NCBI GenBank assembly: GCA_039707655.1
Contig: CM077665.1
Coordinates: 135,799,148-135,863,147, forward strand
Source: Elymus sibiricus
Taxonomy: Eukaryota; Streptophyta; Magnoliopsida; Poales; Poaceae
Reading direction: 5' to 3'
DNA length: 64,000 bases
Below, piece after piece: positions 34,043-45,017 of this stretch. The position numbers and the translations under genes are program-made. Numbering within the stretch: position 1 is the stretch's first letter; each line of letters opens with the position of its first letter. The notes under the pieces are model-generated. The model saw nothing but the letters and a program-made list of their open reading frames with translations, was not told where the DNA came from and did no database searches.

Positions 34043-35563
34043 TCAGCTGGTATTTTTGTCGGATGAATGCGGATGCCCGCGTTGGATAATAGTGGATGTA
34101 ATCACATGACCTTCTGGATGCACTTTGAAAACAATAGTAGCACCCACCGGCTCGTACTTCTTTCTTATCCAAACTCCTCCCACTTCTCTTCCTTTCCCGT
34201 GCGAGGGGAGCGGCCGACGCGGGGGCCGCGAGCCGGCGAGCGGCCACCATAGCAGCGGCTGGCCCAACGAGCAAGGCGAGGCGGGCCGGCTCGGGGCCAG
34301 GGGCAGCTCGGAGGTGCAGGAGCAGCCCACGGCGGCAGCTTGGAGAGGCCCCCGGCGGCTCAGTGGAGGCGCGGGATGAGCCCGCGGTGGGGAGAGGCCT
34401 GGGCAAAGCCGACGGCCGGGGCCGCGGCGCGCGGCGAAGGCTGGCACGGCGGGGCAGAGCGGCGCAACAGGGCGGAGCCAGTGAGGGCGCAGGACGGCAA
34501 GGAGGCGCAGCACGGGATGGAGGACCGCGGCGCAGTGGCGCTGAGGGTGGCCTCGTAGGGGTGAGGTGGCTCTTTGCAGCAAGCCAGGGGGCGAGCCAAA
34601 AACAGCGGCAGCGGGGCACGGCAGCGGCGGCGAGTCGACGCCGCGGCGGTTCAAATCCGTACCGGCGAGGGCGGGCAGTAACAGCGGCTTTGAAGGTGAG
34701 GCCTGAAGACGCGGCGGCCGGGGGGCACGGGAGAGCCGGTCGTGCGCGGGAGAGCTGGGGGCCGCGGTGGGCGCCGGCCCATCTCGGCCGGGCGGCTCGG
34801 CTCGGCAAGGCCACGGTGGCTGCGGCGGCTCCAACGCAGCGGGGCGAGGTGAGGTGGCTGGCGCGCGGAGCAGCCGGACTGCCACGGCGCAGCGACAGGG
34901 CAAGGTGGAGCCGCCCACAGCGGAGCAACGGTGGAGGCGAGGAGAGGCAGCCATGGCACAAGAGCGGCGGACCACGGCAGCTCGGACGCAAGGCACCGGA
35001 AGACGGCTTGGCGGGGCGAATCCGCGATGGCGGAGGCGAGCTGGCGCCGTTGGCGGCGGAGGTTGACCTTGAAGGCGACGGCTTGTGGGAGCGAGGCGGA
35101 GCTGGCCGGGCGCATGCACGCGCAAGGCCAAGGTGGAGGCAGGCCAGCGCGGCGGCTCTCCGCTGAGGTGAGACGGGCGCTGCCGCCCACAGTGACCCGG
35201 AGCAGAATGGAAGCGGGCGAGCCACGGCTGTCGCGGCAACTCAGCGGAGGCGGCGGCTTGGAATCCACTCTGGCAGGGGTGGTTGGGAGCAGCGCGGAAT
35301 GGCGGCTCAACGGAGTGCGGCCGCTCAATGGATACACTGAGAGCCGGGCGCGGCTCAGCTGCGCCGGCCCGCGGCAGAGGCGGGCCAGCTCGGCGAGCGA
35401 GGCGAGGTGGAGCGGAGTCACAACAGCGAGGCGACGGGTTGCGGCCGCAGCGGGCCGGCTCGGCGTGCGCTGGCGAATCGAGGTGTTGCCGAAGCAGAGG
35501 CGGATTTGGGACAACTTCGACGCGCGCGGCAACGAGTCCGTGTCGTAACTTCTCCCACGTCAT
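34043..35563 (-). other. 506-codon ORF in gag position of element C, unrecognised
   Basis: ATG at 35563 (minus strand, the sense strand of C), open to TGA at 34043-34045. It lies about 500 bases downstream of the primer site, where gag would be. The body is Pro/Ala/Arg/Ser-rich and encoded by very GC-rich DNA (about 34190-35560). The final roughly 48 codons are in AT-richer DNA and read GREVGGVWIRKKYEPVGATI and VFKVHPEGHVITS. Other frames are also open over hundreds of codons, so composition alone may explain most of the length. No family recognised. It could be a captured gene fragment, a diverged gag, or chance. Confidence 0.3.
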
Positions 35564-36069
35564 GGAGTCCTTCTCCCAGTCGTGGAGGTTTGACCAATTC
35601 GGTTCTGTAATAATAATCCGGTGGTAGCACTCATCTCCTCTGATTTGTTTTTGATGGCTAGCTTTGAGTTGCTTTGGTCTTCAACGTGGTGGTTAATCAG
35701 ATCGTGAGCAGCCTCGGGTTTTGAGATTGAAACTAGACGTGTAGTTGCTTCTCGTGGAATAGTACTACATGGTGCAGTACGGCGACTCGTAGATTATGCT
35801 GGGTTGAATTGATGTGGATGCGGACTGATTTGACCGCCTCCTTCGGTTGAGGGAAACTGCTCGGTCTTCTATCTGTCTCGGCAGACCGCAAGATGTAGTA
35901 GTGCACGAATGTAACCCTAATCTGTCTCGATCTCAATCTCGGTATGCCGTTCAGACTACTCGCCGACGACGTAGATCCTTTCTCACCGGCTCTTTTTTTC
36001 ATCCGGCGGATCGCTATCTTCTCGATCCTTGAAGAATTCCCTTCAAGAACATAACACCACCGGGCGTCG
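35564..36069 (-). other. Leader region of C
   Basis: This is non-coding, of ordinary composition, between the primer site and the long ORF. Phrases such as ctgtctcgatctcaatctcgg and a run of seven T (35992-35998) are the only low-complexity signs. I see no promoter or structured RNA. Confidence 0.45.
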
Positions 36070-36087
36070 CCCCACGGTGGGCGCCAA
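36070..36087 (-). promoter_or_regulatory. Primer-binding site of C
   Basis: On the minus strand TTGGCGCCCACCGTGGGG, one base away from the LTR at 36089. It is identical over 18 bases to the site of B (16915-16932). It fixes the minus orientation of C. Confidence 0.78.
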
Positions 36088-36088
36088 C

Positions 36089-36857
36089 TGTCGTGGATTT
36101 GTCACGGCAAGATGTCCTCGTGAGAGAACTTGTGTGTGAGGCCATCGCAACTATGTGGCGGCTTGAGAGGGGTTGGTCGGAATCGAGAGACGCGGGTTTA
36201 CCCAGGTTCGGCCCCTCCGATGGAGGTAAAAGCCTACGTCCTGCTTTGTGTCTATATTGATGATGATGACGATCTCGATTACAAGGGTGCGGAGTCGCTA
36301 CCTCTAATCTTGAAAGCTTCTAATCTGTCTATCTCTAATGACTTGTCTGTCTAAGACCTGTCTAAGACCTGTCTATGGAGACGTCTCTAAACATGACCCC
36401 CTTAGGGTGACCTGCCCCTCCTTATATAAGTTGAAGGAGCGGTTTACATGTAGAGTCCAAGTCGGATTATGACTTAACCTATTATGACTCTCCATCACGG
36501 GCTTCTCATCATGGGCTTCTGAGTCCCGGGCGGCTTACAACCGGGCGGCTTACAACCGGGCTTATCTTCAAGACTCATCTTCAGGGACTCATCTTCAGGG
36601 ACTCTTCTCTGGGACTTAACTATCAGTCAGTCATAACTATCTGTCGGGTCATAACTGTCTGCCGGGTCATAACTGTCTGCCGGGTCATAACCATTCTGGG
36701 TCATAACTGTAATCGGGTCATAACCATTCCGGGTCATAACCATTCCGGGTCATAACTCTAACCATGTCATAACCATTCCGGGTCATAACCATTCCGGGTC
36801 ATAACTGTAACCGGGTCATAACCATTCCGGGTCATACCGCGGGGTATATCCCCGACA
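36089..36857 (-). repeat. LTR of C (5', promoter-side), TATA-like 36422-36429
   Basis: Starts TGTCGTGGATTTGTCACGG and ends TATATCCCCGACA. It has the gtcataaccattccgg array at about 36626-36834. About 27 substitutions against 23986-24713 by eye, mostly within the repeat array, plus two indels. Confidence 0.88.
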
Positions 36858-36862
36858 TTAAT

Positions 36863-37315
36863 GATCTCTAGTAGTTGCGGTCTTGCGGATGCTTGCTAGA
36901 GTTCCAATCATAAGTGCATATGATCCAAGTAGAGAAAGTATGTTAGCTCATGCCTCTCCCTCATGTAAAATTACAAGAATGATTACTGGTCTAGTTATCG
37001 ATTGCCTAAGGACAAATAACCTTCTTGTTTGACAAAAGCTTTCTACTAAACAACTAACTTTTATTATCTTGCAAATTACTCGTAGTTTTATTCCCGCAAA
37101 GTACTTCTAGTTGTATTCGTCCAAACTATCCTATCACCTACAAAATAGTTTCACACTTGTTCTAGGTAAAGCAAACGCTAAAGTGTGCGTAGAGTTGTAT
37201 TGGTGGTCGATAGAACTTGAGGGAATATTTGTTCTACCTTTAGCTCCTCGTTGGGTTCGACACTCTTATTTATCGAAAAAGGCTACAAACGATCTCTTAT
37301 ACTTGTGGGTTATCA
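36863..37315 (+). repeat. 3' LTR of A, second segment
   Basis: It resumes after the C insertion with gatctctagtagttgcgg and ends ACTTGTGGGTTATCA at 37315, followed by the TSD ctaag. It matches 18013-18436 of the 5' LTR. Confidence 0.85.
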
Positions 37316-37320
37316 CTAAG

Positions 37321-37991
37321 CATCTCGGTGGAACCAAAATTCTCATCTCGGTGTCACCGACAGGAGGTGGGTATATATATCCCGCGGACCCGATAGTTGA
37401 AATGAAATCTTCAACCATCGCTCCTGCACCCCACTAATGCCGCACTCGAAGTCCATAGACGTCCGCCTTGTATCCAGTGCACCCTCGCCGCCAGAGTCCG
37501 TCGCCTTCAACGGCAATCCTCGTCGCCATTGCCATCGTAGCGAGGTCTTCACCAAGTTAGGGTAAGATCTCGGCCCCCCTTGTGCTCCCAACTCCAAATC
37601 TTGCGTCATAGGATATCTCCCAATCCATGCCACTGTTTGCTAAGCTTCCATCCACAAGACAATCCGGATAGATTAGGTGAACAAGAAATTTTAGGTTTAA
37701 ATTTCCGCCAACTGGGTCTCGGAGTCTCCGAGTTGACACGAATCGGTGCCACCGATTCGGGTTCTAGGGTTTCTAAGAACAGGCTCGGTGAGACCGAGTT
37801 GTCATTTTTGGTGAAACCGAAAAGGGTGACCAAGTCTCTGTTAAGGAGAGCGTGTGTATCAGAGGCTCTGAAAAAGTAAAACTCGGTGGAACCGAATCCC
37901 ACTTTGCAGAAATTTAAGACTAAGATTTTGTGATGCTTATCTTTTCCACTCTTCTACATTTATTCACAGGGACAGTTTTTGGCAGATCAAC
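37321..37991 (+). other. Non-coding region before the envelope-like ORF of G1
   Basis: This continues G1 after A. It contains imperfect palindromes of the cggtgNcaccg type (about 37324-37361, 37740-37756, 37785-37800, 37820, 37881) and a pyrimidine-rich stretch ending ttattcacag (37961-37970) just upstream of the ATG. The latter has the look of a splice acceptor. Sirevirus envelope-like ORFs are thought to be expressed by splicing, so it may be one. The same arrangement is present in G2. Confidence 0.5.
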
Positions 37992-40167
37992 ATGTCTGAA
38001 TCAGATGATAGCCAAAACAACTTCAGAGAGCAGAGTATTGACAGTGATGCAGGCACTAGTCCAGAGTCCATTTCTTCAGAAGACCCTGGCACCCCTAGTT
38101 CTCATGGTTTTCCCAATGCAGCGACAAGGGCCAGGAGGAAGCTCAACTCTGATGAGGAAGATGCAGATTTTGTGCCTGATGAGGTGTTAGCTAAGAAGCA
38201 ACAGGAGAATAAAGAGAAAGCTCCTAAGAAAAGTGTTGAAGAGGCCACTTCATCTAGGAGGCCTATAAGGAAAGAATATGCCAGCTCAGAAGCTGTGAGA
38301 GCACCGGAGACTGTGAGGGCAGGGATGACAGTTTCACTTGAGTCTCCAAGGACATCTAAGTCCATGCCCAAGAAGCCATCCAAGAAGAGAGAAAGGAAGA
38401 GGATTATATGTTGAAGGCAGACAAACTACAATGGTCAGAAATCCAGAGCGGAGTGAGGAATAAGAGGAACCAGCTACAAATCCACCTCCTTCCAAGTAAA
38501 GGAAGCTCATGGCAGATGTTATGCCAAGCAGGCTAGCTCCCAAGACTAAGGCTTCAGGTCCCAAGACTAAGCCCTCTGCACCCAAACCAGTTGCTACTAA
38601 GTCCAAGAGGACAACCAGGGATGTACCAACAGCAGAGAAGAACAAGAAGAAGGTTCCCTCTCTTGATGATGAGGATGAAGATGAAGAAGTTGCTGTGTTG
38701 AGAAAGTTGATACCACATCTGCCTGATCACAATGATGATCACCATGTTGTTGAGAACATGAAAGTGAGAAATGATCAAGGGCTGACAAAGTGGAGAGTTG
38801 CTGATCCGTATGCTGCTAGGAGAAGGACTGTTGTGGATGCCAGATTTCACACCAAAGAACATCAAGATTTCTATGAGACTGTCTTGCTAGACAAGAGTCC
38901 ATCAGTAAGTGACATGAGATATGTTAATTTAAAGTTCATTGAGAACAATGCAGATTACTTCCCTCAAGAAAATTTCAAGGCCATAGACATTGAATATTTT
39001 GGTTGCAGAGAGATGACAACATGGAATGATGAAATGATCATGCAATTTTACTGTATAACTCATTTCTATCCAGATGGTAAAAATGTATGGATGACTGAAG
39101 GCACCAAGTACCAATCTTCTCTGATAAGTGGGCTACCATCTTAGGAGCCCACAGGTACAAGATGGTGACCTAGATGTTTATACTGAGGCCAAGATGAACC
39201 ACAACTCCATGGCCAACATGTATAACCCCATCCCCAGAGCATATGTGAAGACCCATAAGCTTGGCTCTATCTACTTTTTGCAAGCAGGATTACCCACCAC
39301 CAACACTATTATGAGGTACACCTTGATGCCCAAATCAGGTGATGACAAGATGATCAGGGGGTACTCTATAAACATGTTGCACCATGTAGACTCCCACACC
39401 AAGATTAGGGTGCCGGATTTGATTGTAGATAGAATTAAAAGGACTGCTGCTCACCAGAAGAGATCATGTGGATTTTCTCCCTACATTCAGATGTTGATCA
39501 ACTCCAAAGTTGGGAATAGCAAATATCTGCTAGATAGACCTCGCCTGCCCCTACAGCCAAAATTTGAGGACAATGTTGTGGAGATGGACCCAAATCATCC
39601 CACTTCATCTACTTCATAGGCTCAGATAGAAGCAGATGCCAGGGCAGAGGGATCCAGAGCCACTAGTGCTCCAGTAATGAGGACCAAGACTGATCAATTG
39701 ACATATCTGGTCAATGCTATCCTAGGATTAGAGAAGAACATGAGTGAGCTCATGGAGAACCAAAAGAATGTAGTGAGGATAGTGGAGACAAAATTTCATG
39801 ATATGTATATCAAGGTGACTGAGCTGACTAAGATAGTCAAAGAGCACAAGCATGAGGTACACTCAGTTCCGACCCTAGCTCTAGTGATGATGATGGTCAG
39901 GAAGATGATGATGGCCCTACACTTCCATCTCATACACAGTTCAAGACTTAGGCCATATCATCAGCAGTGCCCGTTCTACAGATGAGACCTGCAGTATTTG
40001 CACCTCCATCAGCTCCATCAGCACCCCAAGCACCTCCAGTATTAACTCCACCACCTCAGAGGCCATTAGCTGAACCATTCGCCGACGCTCTTCTTTCGAC
40101 TCCTTCCACAGCTACAGGTGCTGCTTCATCATCTCATGCAGGAGACCATCCCCAGAGCAACATTTAG
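37992..40167 (+). pseudogene. Envelope-like late ORF of G1 (Sirevirus type), frameshifted
   Basis: ATG at 37992. The N-terminal part is acidic/Ser-rich (NSDEEDADFVPDEVLAKK). It continues after a frameshift near 38410 with Lys/Pro-rich KPVATKSKRTTRD and then the conserved core FHTKEHQDFYETVLLDKSP, NADYFPQ and AWNDEMIMQFY-type sequence (here TTWNDEMIMQFY). A second shift near 39130 leads to SIYFLQAGLPTTNTIMRYT. After a stop near 39617 a coiled-coil segment follows (LTYLVNAILGLEKNMSELME and on). The position between pol and the 3' LTR is that of the Sirevirus envelope-like gene. No signal peptide or membrane span is evident here. G2 carries a second copy. Function unknown. Confidence 0.6.
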
Positions 40168-40638
40168 TTATATTCCTTTTGAACTTTTTGGTCACTTGTT
40201 TCCAAAGTGGGAGAAGTGTTATAGATCATAGGGCTTTGAGAGAGCGAGAGTGTTGCTTCTTCTCATTTTAAAACATTTGGTTATCTTTTGGTGTCTTAAA
40301 ACTTGTCGTGTTTGATCATACGCTTTATGGTTGATGCTATTATTTCCTATCCTTGAGATGTCTATGTGATGATAATTCACTTGTGTTTGGTGTTATCTGC
40401 ATTGTATTCCATTCATATCATTTATGCGCACCACCAAGTTGTATGTGACATGGAAGAGTGACTCATAATCCTAATCGATTGTGCATTTGCATTCAAACGC
40501 AAATTTAAAAATAGTGCACAAATTTAGGGGGAGCTCTTGCTTATCACACACTTCTCAAAGTGAAAATGCTATTCATTGATTTTATGTTTTTCGAACTTTT
40601 ATCTATATGTTGTCATCAATTACCAAAAAGGGGGAGAT
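40168..40638 (+). other. 3' untranslated part and polypurine tracts of G1
   Basis: Non-coding, AT-rich. Two polypurine runs are visible: ttagggggag at about 40525-40534 and accaaaaagggggagat (40622-40638) ending at the LTR. More than one such tract before the 3' LTR is typical of Sirevirus-type elements. Confidence 0.6.
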
Positions 40639-42143
40639 TGAAAGCACAACTTCTCCCTAGGTGGTTTTGGTAATCAATAACAGCATATATTTCATTGGAC
40701 TAATGATTCTGTCACGTATATTTCAGGAAAAGTTCAATGAATAGATTGGCAAAGGATTATGAGGAGATTCCCTAGATGCAAGGAACATCAATTGGCAACA
40801 AGCTTGAAGACTCGACATTTTACTTTTATGTGAGAAATCACAATTGAGTCCATAGGAAAGCATATACTATTAAAAGGGGATGAGGTAATCATGATGATCT
40901 AGTTGCTCAAAATGCTCAAAGTTAGCCACCAAAAGCACTCATCAATTCTCCCACAAAACACTCTGTCTCAAGCCTTACAATCAAATTCGCTGCCACCAAG
41001 TATTTCCAATTCAGCCCCACCGAGTTTCAACCTAGACAGATCCTAAGTCAAAACCCTAGAATGTCGGTGACACCAAGTTCAGCTTCGGTGCAACCGAAAT
41101 CAGTGACCACCGCTCGGGTATCCAACTTCTTGAAATCAGAATTTCTAAGTTTGAAGAATTGGTGCCACCAAGTTGAGGAACTAACTAGGTAAACCAAGAT
41201 CGGATTCACCAAAGATTCCTATATCGGTCTCACCGGAAAGCCTAAAGTTGCCACAGTTTGCACAGTCAGTGCAATCGAGTTTTTGCATCGGTTCCATCGA
41301 GTTGGGAAATAATGTTGTAATGGTTGGATTTTTGGAGATTCCTATGTATACCCCTCCACCAGCCTCTCACTCAAAGAGGAAGCACTCAGAACAGACCAAC
41401 ACTTGTCATATCCATTTTTCTGAGAGAGAGCCACCTACTCATGTGTTGAGATAATGATCTTCCACTCCAACCGTATGAATCTTGATTTCTAGCCTCCCCA
41501 AGTTGCTTTCCACCCAATCAATCTTTCCTACCCAAGCCAACTCTGCGAGAGAGTGATTGAGTGTTGAGGAGACTAACTGTTGAAGCACAAGGGCAATGAG
41601 TTCATCATCTACCGCATCTATTACCTTTTGGAAGGTGGTGCCTCCTAGATTGGTTAGGTGTCGCTTGGGAGCCTCCAACTTCGCGTGGAGTTGAACCAAG
41701 AAGTTTGTAAGGGCAAGGAGATCGCATACTTTGTGAAGATCTACCCCGAGTGAGGCTAGTCCTTCGTGGACGTAAGCCATGATGGAATTGACAATTTTGC
41801 TACTTCATGGACCCTTCTTGGGTGGAGCCCTTCGTGGACTCGCGCAACCGTTACCCTCCGTGGGTTGAAGTCTCCATGAACATGGACGTACAATAGCACC
41901 ACCTATCGGGACCACGAGAAAAATCTTCGTGTCCACAATTGCGTTTGATCCTCCTTTCCCTTCCCTCTACTTATATGTGCATGTGTTTATTTTCCACTAC
42001 TATACTCTTAGACATGCATGTGTAGGGTGTACTTGACTTGCTACAATTGCTAAAATTTGCCAACACTAAAATTGGGAAAAAGGTAGAATTTTTATTTGTT
42101 CAAGTAGTATAATCATCCCCCTATACATACTTTGGATCCTACA
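40639..42143 (+). repeat. 3' LTR of G1
   Basis: It starts TGAAAGCACAACTTCTCCC and ends TTTGGATCCTACA at 42143. It is 1505 bases and collinear with the 5' LTR of J (57007-58535). Palindromic motifs around cggtNNcaccg lie between about 40985 and 41290. The Maximus attribution rests on the LTR start and layout. The 5' partner is out of the window. Confidence 0.75.
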
Positions 42144-42919
42144 TATACCCCTCGATATAATCCATGGCATCATCAAAACAAGCAAACTATGCAAGCAAAA
42201 AACAGAATTTGTCTAAATAAGAACAATTTGTAATGATCTGCACAACCACCATACTTCTGTAACTCCAGAAATTATTAATAATTCGGCCGCAATAAAAAAT
42301 CATAACAATTCTGTGTAAAATTTCATAATTTTTGCACGCTATAGTAAAATATGAAACTTCAAACACTATAGAAAAAAGTTTTTGTTTTTGCACAACACAT
42401 ATCAAAAAAGCAATTTAAACATCCTAAAGGTAAATCTTGGCACAATATTATTATAATACACAGGATTTTTACAAGGGATAGTTATTTATGTTGAAAAGTG
42501 TTGTAATCAAGATTCACAAAGTTTCCATGTGCATGAACAAAAGTTCAAGGGCGCCCCCACTTCAATGGTGCTCATCTTTCTCACTTTCACTTTTGTTTTT
42601 GAAAAAGCTTTAAGTTCCCCACTTTATATTTTATTTTTAATCATTTTAAAAGCACACAATATAATAAAATGACTCTTTAAGTCTTCCGGGTTGTCTCCCT
42701 GGCAGCGCTTTCTTTAAAGCCATTAAGCTAGGCATATAGTGCTAGAGCAATTGATCCACCCGGATCCCAAGGTATATCAAAGCCAATTTTAATTAATAAT
42801 GATTTGAAAATTGGTAGTGAGCACAAACCAACATATATCATGTAATAACGAAGTCTAACTCTCTTCTTATGCATTGTCATGTCATAGAAGAACATTTCAT
42901 TCAGACAAAGTAAGGGCCA

Positions 42920-43968
42920 TTACATAGAATAGGTAGTTTCTTGCAATTTTATCATGTTGGAAACATAGAAAGGTGAATATTTGGTTCCTCTTCCATAGTA
43001 ATTGCATGTAGGAGCAGCAAGTACATGCATATTATATCCATCAAAATCATGATGTGTATGTGCAATAGCAATAATTTCATGCTTAACATAAGAAACTATA
43101 GCAAGTTCATTTCCATAAGCATAATACATATTGGCATCACGGCCACAAGCATAGCAAGCCACAAGTTCATCAAAAAGGTATATTTGAAATGATTCCAAGA
43201 GACCATAGCAATTACCATAGGTATCATCCTTCGATATGTACAAAGGGAAATTAAACAATGTATGAGTTGAAGAGTTACACTCATTAGCTGGTGGGCACGG
43301 GTAGCTAATCCGCTCTTCCTCCTTTCGTTCTTCGCTCTCCTCCTCATCTTTTGCATCTAATGAGCTCACAGTTTCAACAATTTCTTCTTCCACATATTCC
43401 TGCAAAATATTAGTCTCTTTCAAGGCAACAGGCATTTTCTCAATAAATTTATTAATATAGGCATTGTATTCATAATTTTTATAGCGATATTGAAGTATGA
43501 AAAAAAATTCAGATTTGTAAAGAATAGAATCATACTTTTCAATCAAAGAAGAAACTTCATATGCACCCTTAAATGCAACGAATTCTTCTATTAGTTCCAC
43601 ATCATAGTAATCATATATACCATTAGCTTAAGAAGCCAAGGTTTCATTATAATTAAATTCACATTGAAAAGGAAGGTGTGGATCCTCCATCTTAGAGCAA
43701 CAAGTATACTCACACCTCAAGCATAAATTCCAAGCATACCAACTCGATATTTTAATTTGATCCCGTAAGTGTTTACCTTTTTGAGTCAAGCGATAATCCC
43801 TAAAGTACTCATGTTGATCCAACGTGTCTCCCATTATCAAGTTGAATGGGAATTCCTCAGGATTATCAAAGTAGTATATAATGATTTCTACATAACTAGC
43901 ATCGAGGGTTTTAGGAGGTTCCCATCTCCATGAGTAGCAAGTACAACTATTTATTTTGGTATTCCGTG
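42920..43968 (-). pseudogene. Gag-position ORF of K, one stop, homologous to that of A
   Basis: The minus-strand frame is open from about 43968 to 42920 except for a TAA at 43628-43630. It reads WEPPKTLDASYVE, NLIMGDTLDQHEYFRDYRLT, QKGKHLRDQIK, then past the stop ELIEEFVAFKGAYEVSSLIE, KDEEESEERKEEERISYPC and DGYNMHVLAAPTCNYYGRG. The beginning of the frame is disturbed compared with A (ATG 18581). It shares long segments with A although the flanking non-coding DNA has diverged. Acidic, Tyr/Cys-containing, no motif recognised. It is probably a structural protein of this element family, by position only. Confidence 0.55.
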
Positions 43969-44102
43969 TTCCATATCCATAACTAAAGATATAATACAAC
44001 TTATAACAGAAAATAAAACTTACTTAGTGATAAAGCAGACAAGCACACAAGAATATCAACCCCACGCTATTGCTCCCCTGTAACAGCGCCAGAGAAAGGT
44101 CT

Positions 44103-44594
44103 TGATAACACACAAGTGTAGGGGATCGTTTGTAGCCTTTTTCGATAAGTAAGAGTGTCGAACCCAGTGAGGAGCTAAAGGTATAACTAATATTCTCTCA
44201 AGTTCTATCAACCACCGATGCAACTCTACGCACGCTAACGCTTAGTTTACTTAGTACAAGAAATAAACTACTTTGCGGGAATACTAGAAGTACTTAGTAG
44301 GTGAAAAAGATAGGTTTGCAAGATAATAAAGAACAAGTAAATAAAAGTAGGGGATTTTTAGATAAATATTAAATAAGTTAATTGTTTAGTAGAAAGCTTT
44401 TTGCTGCACAAGAAAAAGATTTGTCCCTAGGCAGTCGATAACTAGACCGGTAATCATTGTTGCAGTTTTATATGAGGGAGAGGCACACGCTAACATATTT
44501 TCCGTATATGGATCATATGCACTTATGCTTGGAACTCTAGCAAGCGTCTGCAACTACTAAAGAACATTAAGGTAAAACCCAACCAAAACATTAA
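44103..44594 (-). repeat. Truncated 5' LTR of K
   Basis: Minus-strand reading ends in GTGTGTTATCA at 44103. The other end is lost at about 44594, inside the segment corresponding to ttaatgctatgg of the A LTR. That point is within about 45 bases of the places where B and C entered the A LTRs. Confidence 0.75.
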
Positions 44595-44598
44595 CATT

Positions 44599-45014
44599 TA
44601 TTGAAAGGAATTATAAAAAAGGGTGTCTACAACAGTCTTGCCGGGATCAAGCAACTCAAGGAGATTGTACGCAACCAAGGAGGACACCAGAAGAACCAAG
44701 CCATTGGCTACATTAATGCCAATGGAGTTGAATGGGAAGGAGGTCAATACCCCAAGACGAAGGTTGTTCCCCAAAGAGAGAAGTATGACCCTACTCTCTC
44801 CAAGGGAACAAAACCTCAAGGTGACCTCCCACCTCAAGACCACAAGCTCAAGGGCAAGGACAAGCTTCAAGAGGAGATTGACTCTTTCGAAGAAGAATCT
44901 CAAGCCATGGTAAAGTGGGTTCCCAAGGCCACCACAAGCTCAACTTCATCAAGTCTTACTTCAACTCCAAGGATTTCCATCAAGTTGATGTGGGTCCCCA
45001 AGAAGAAGGACTAG
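44599..45014 (+). pseudogene. gag: Copia gag C-terminal part of G2, open but truncated
   Basis: A single open frame to the TAG at 45012-45014: LKGIIKKGVYNSLAGIKQL, NGVEWEGGQYPKTKVVPQ, KLKGKDKLQEEIDSFEEES, MWVPKKKD. It is intact where G1 is frameshifted. The start of gag is missing, so there is no native start codon. Lys/Glu-rich, from the region downstream of the zinc knuckle in Sirevirus-type Gag. Confidence 0.68.
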
Positions 45015-45017
45015 AGA

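Larger units (their letters stand above)
23986..36857 (-). mobile_element. Element C: pol-less LTR element in the A 3' LTR, holding D
   Basis: The ends are TGTCGTGG (23986) and CCCCGACA (36857), with the TSD ttaat at 23981-23985 and 36858-36862. LTRs are 728 and 769 bases. The primer-binding site beside 36089 shows that it is transcribed on the minus strand. The internal domain is 24714-27583 plus 33803-36088 once D is removed. I see no gag, protease, integrase or reverse transcriptase. The primer site is identical to that of B, and the LTR starts are alike (TGTCGT, then tttgtcac or tttctcac), so C could be a non-autonomous partner mobilised by B-like elements. By-eye LTR divergence is about 4%. 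Confidence 0.85.
5239..37315 (+). mobile_element. Element A: non-autonomous Gypsy-type element holding B, C and D
   Basis: Both termini are visible: TGATACG at 5239 and TTATCA at 37315, flanked by ctaag at 5234-5238 and 37316-37320. After removing the insertions, the LTRs are 1518 and 1513 bases (5239-6332 plus 18013-18436; 22926-23985 plus 36863-37315) and the internal domain is 18437-22925. That domain has a primer-binding-site-like stretch after the 5' LTR, one degenerate ORF and about 3 kb of AT-rich non-coding DNA, with no pol. LTR sequence and leader place it with the Sabrina/WHAM/Wilma group of Triticeae Gypsy elements; the exact family name is uncertain. The two LTRs differ at about 8% of the positions I compared by eye, more than those of B or C, as expected for the host of those insertions. 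Confidence 0.85.
3712..42143 (+). mobile_element. Element G1: pol-less Maximus/Sirevirus-like Copia derivative, interrupted by element A
   Basis: The visible segments are 3712-5238 and 37316-42143, joined across element A (TSD ctaag at 5234-5238 and 37316-37320). In order they hold a gag C-terminal remnant, about 1 kb of non-coding DNA with palindromic cggtNNcaccg-type motifs, an envelope-like ORF (37992-40167), a polypurine tract and a 1.5-kb 3' LTR. No protease, integrase or reverse transcriptase is present between gag and the late ORF, unlike in the related element J. The 5' LTR and gag N-terminus should lie left of the window because H is inserted at 3711/3712. At the right end the flank tatac (42144-42148) is the expected TSD copy. 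Confidence 0.7.
42144..44594 (-). mobile_element. Element K: minus-strand relic of the A family
   Basis: On the minus strand this carries, in order, the last 490 bases of an A-type LTR (44594-44103), the primer-site region, the A-type gag-position ORF and about 750 bases of non-coding DNA matching A up to about 20540. It lacks the rest of the internal domain and the 3' LTR. At the left it stops at the G1 LTR. G1 is probably inserted in K, and the missing part should then lie left of the window. At the right it stops inside the LTR, fused to G2. Confidence 0.75.

Noticed and set aside
34363..35166. 267-codon plus-strand ORF, Gly/Arg/Ala-rich
   Set aside because: It is complementary to the longer minus-strand ORF in a very GC-rich stretch. 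It has no ATG-proximal signal and lies opposite to element C transcription. I take it as compositional.
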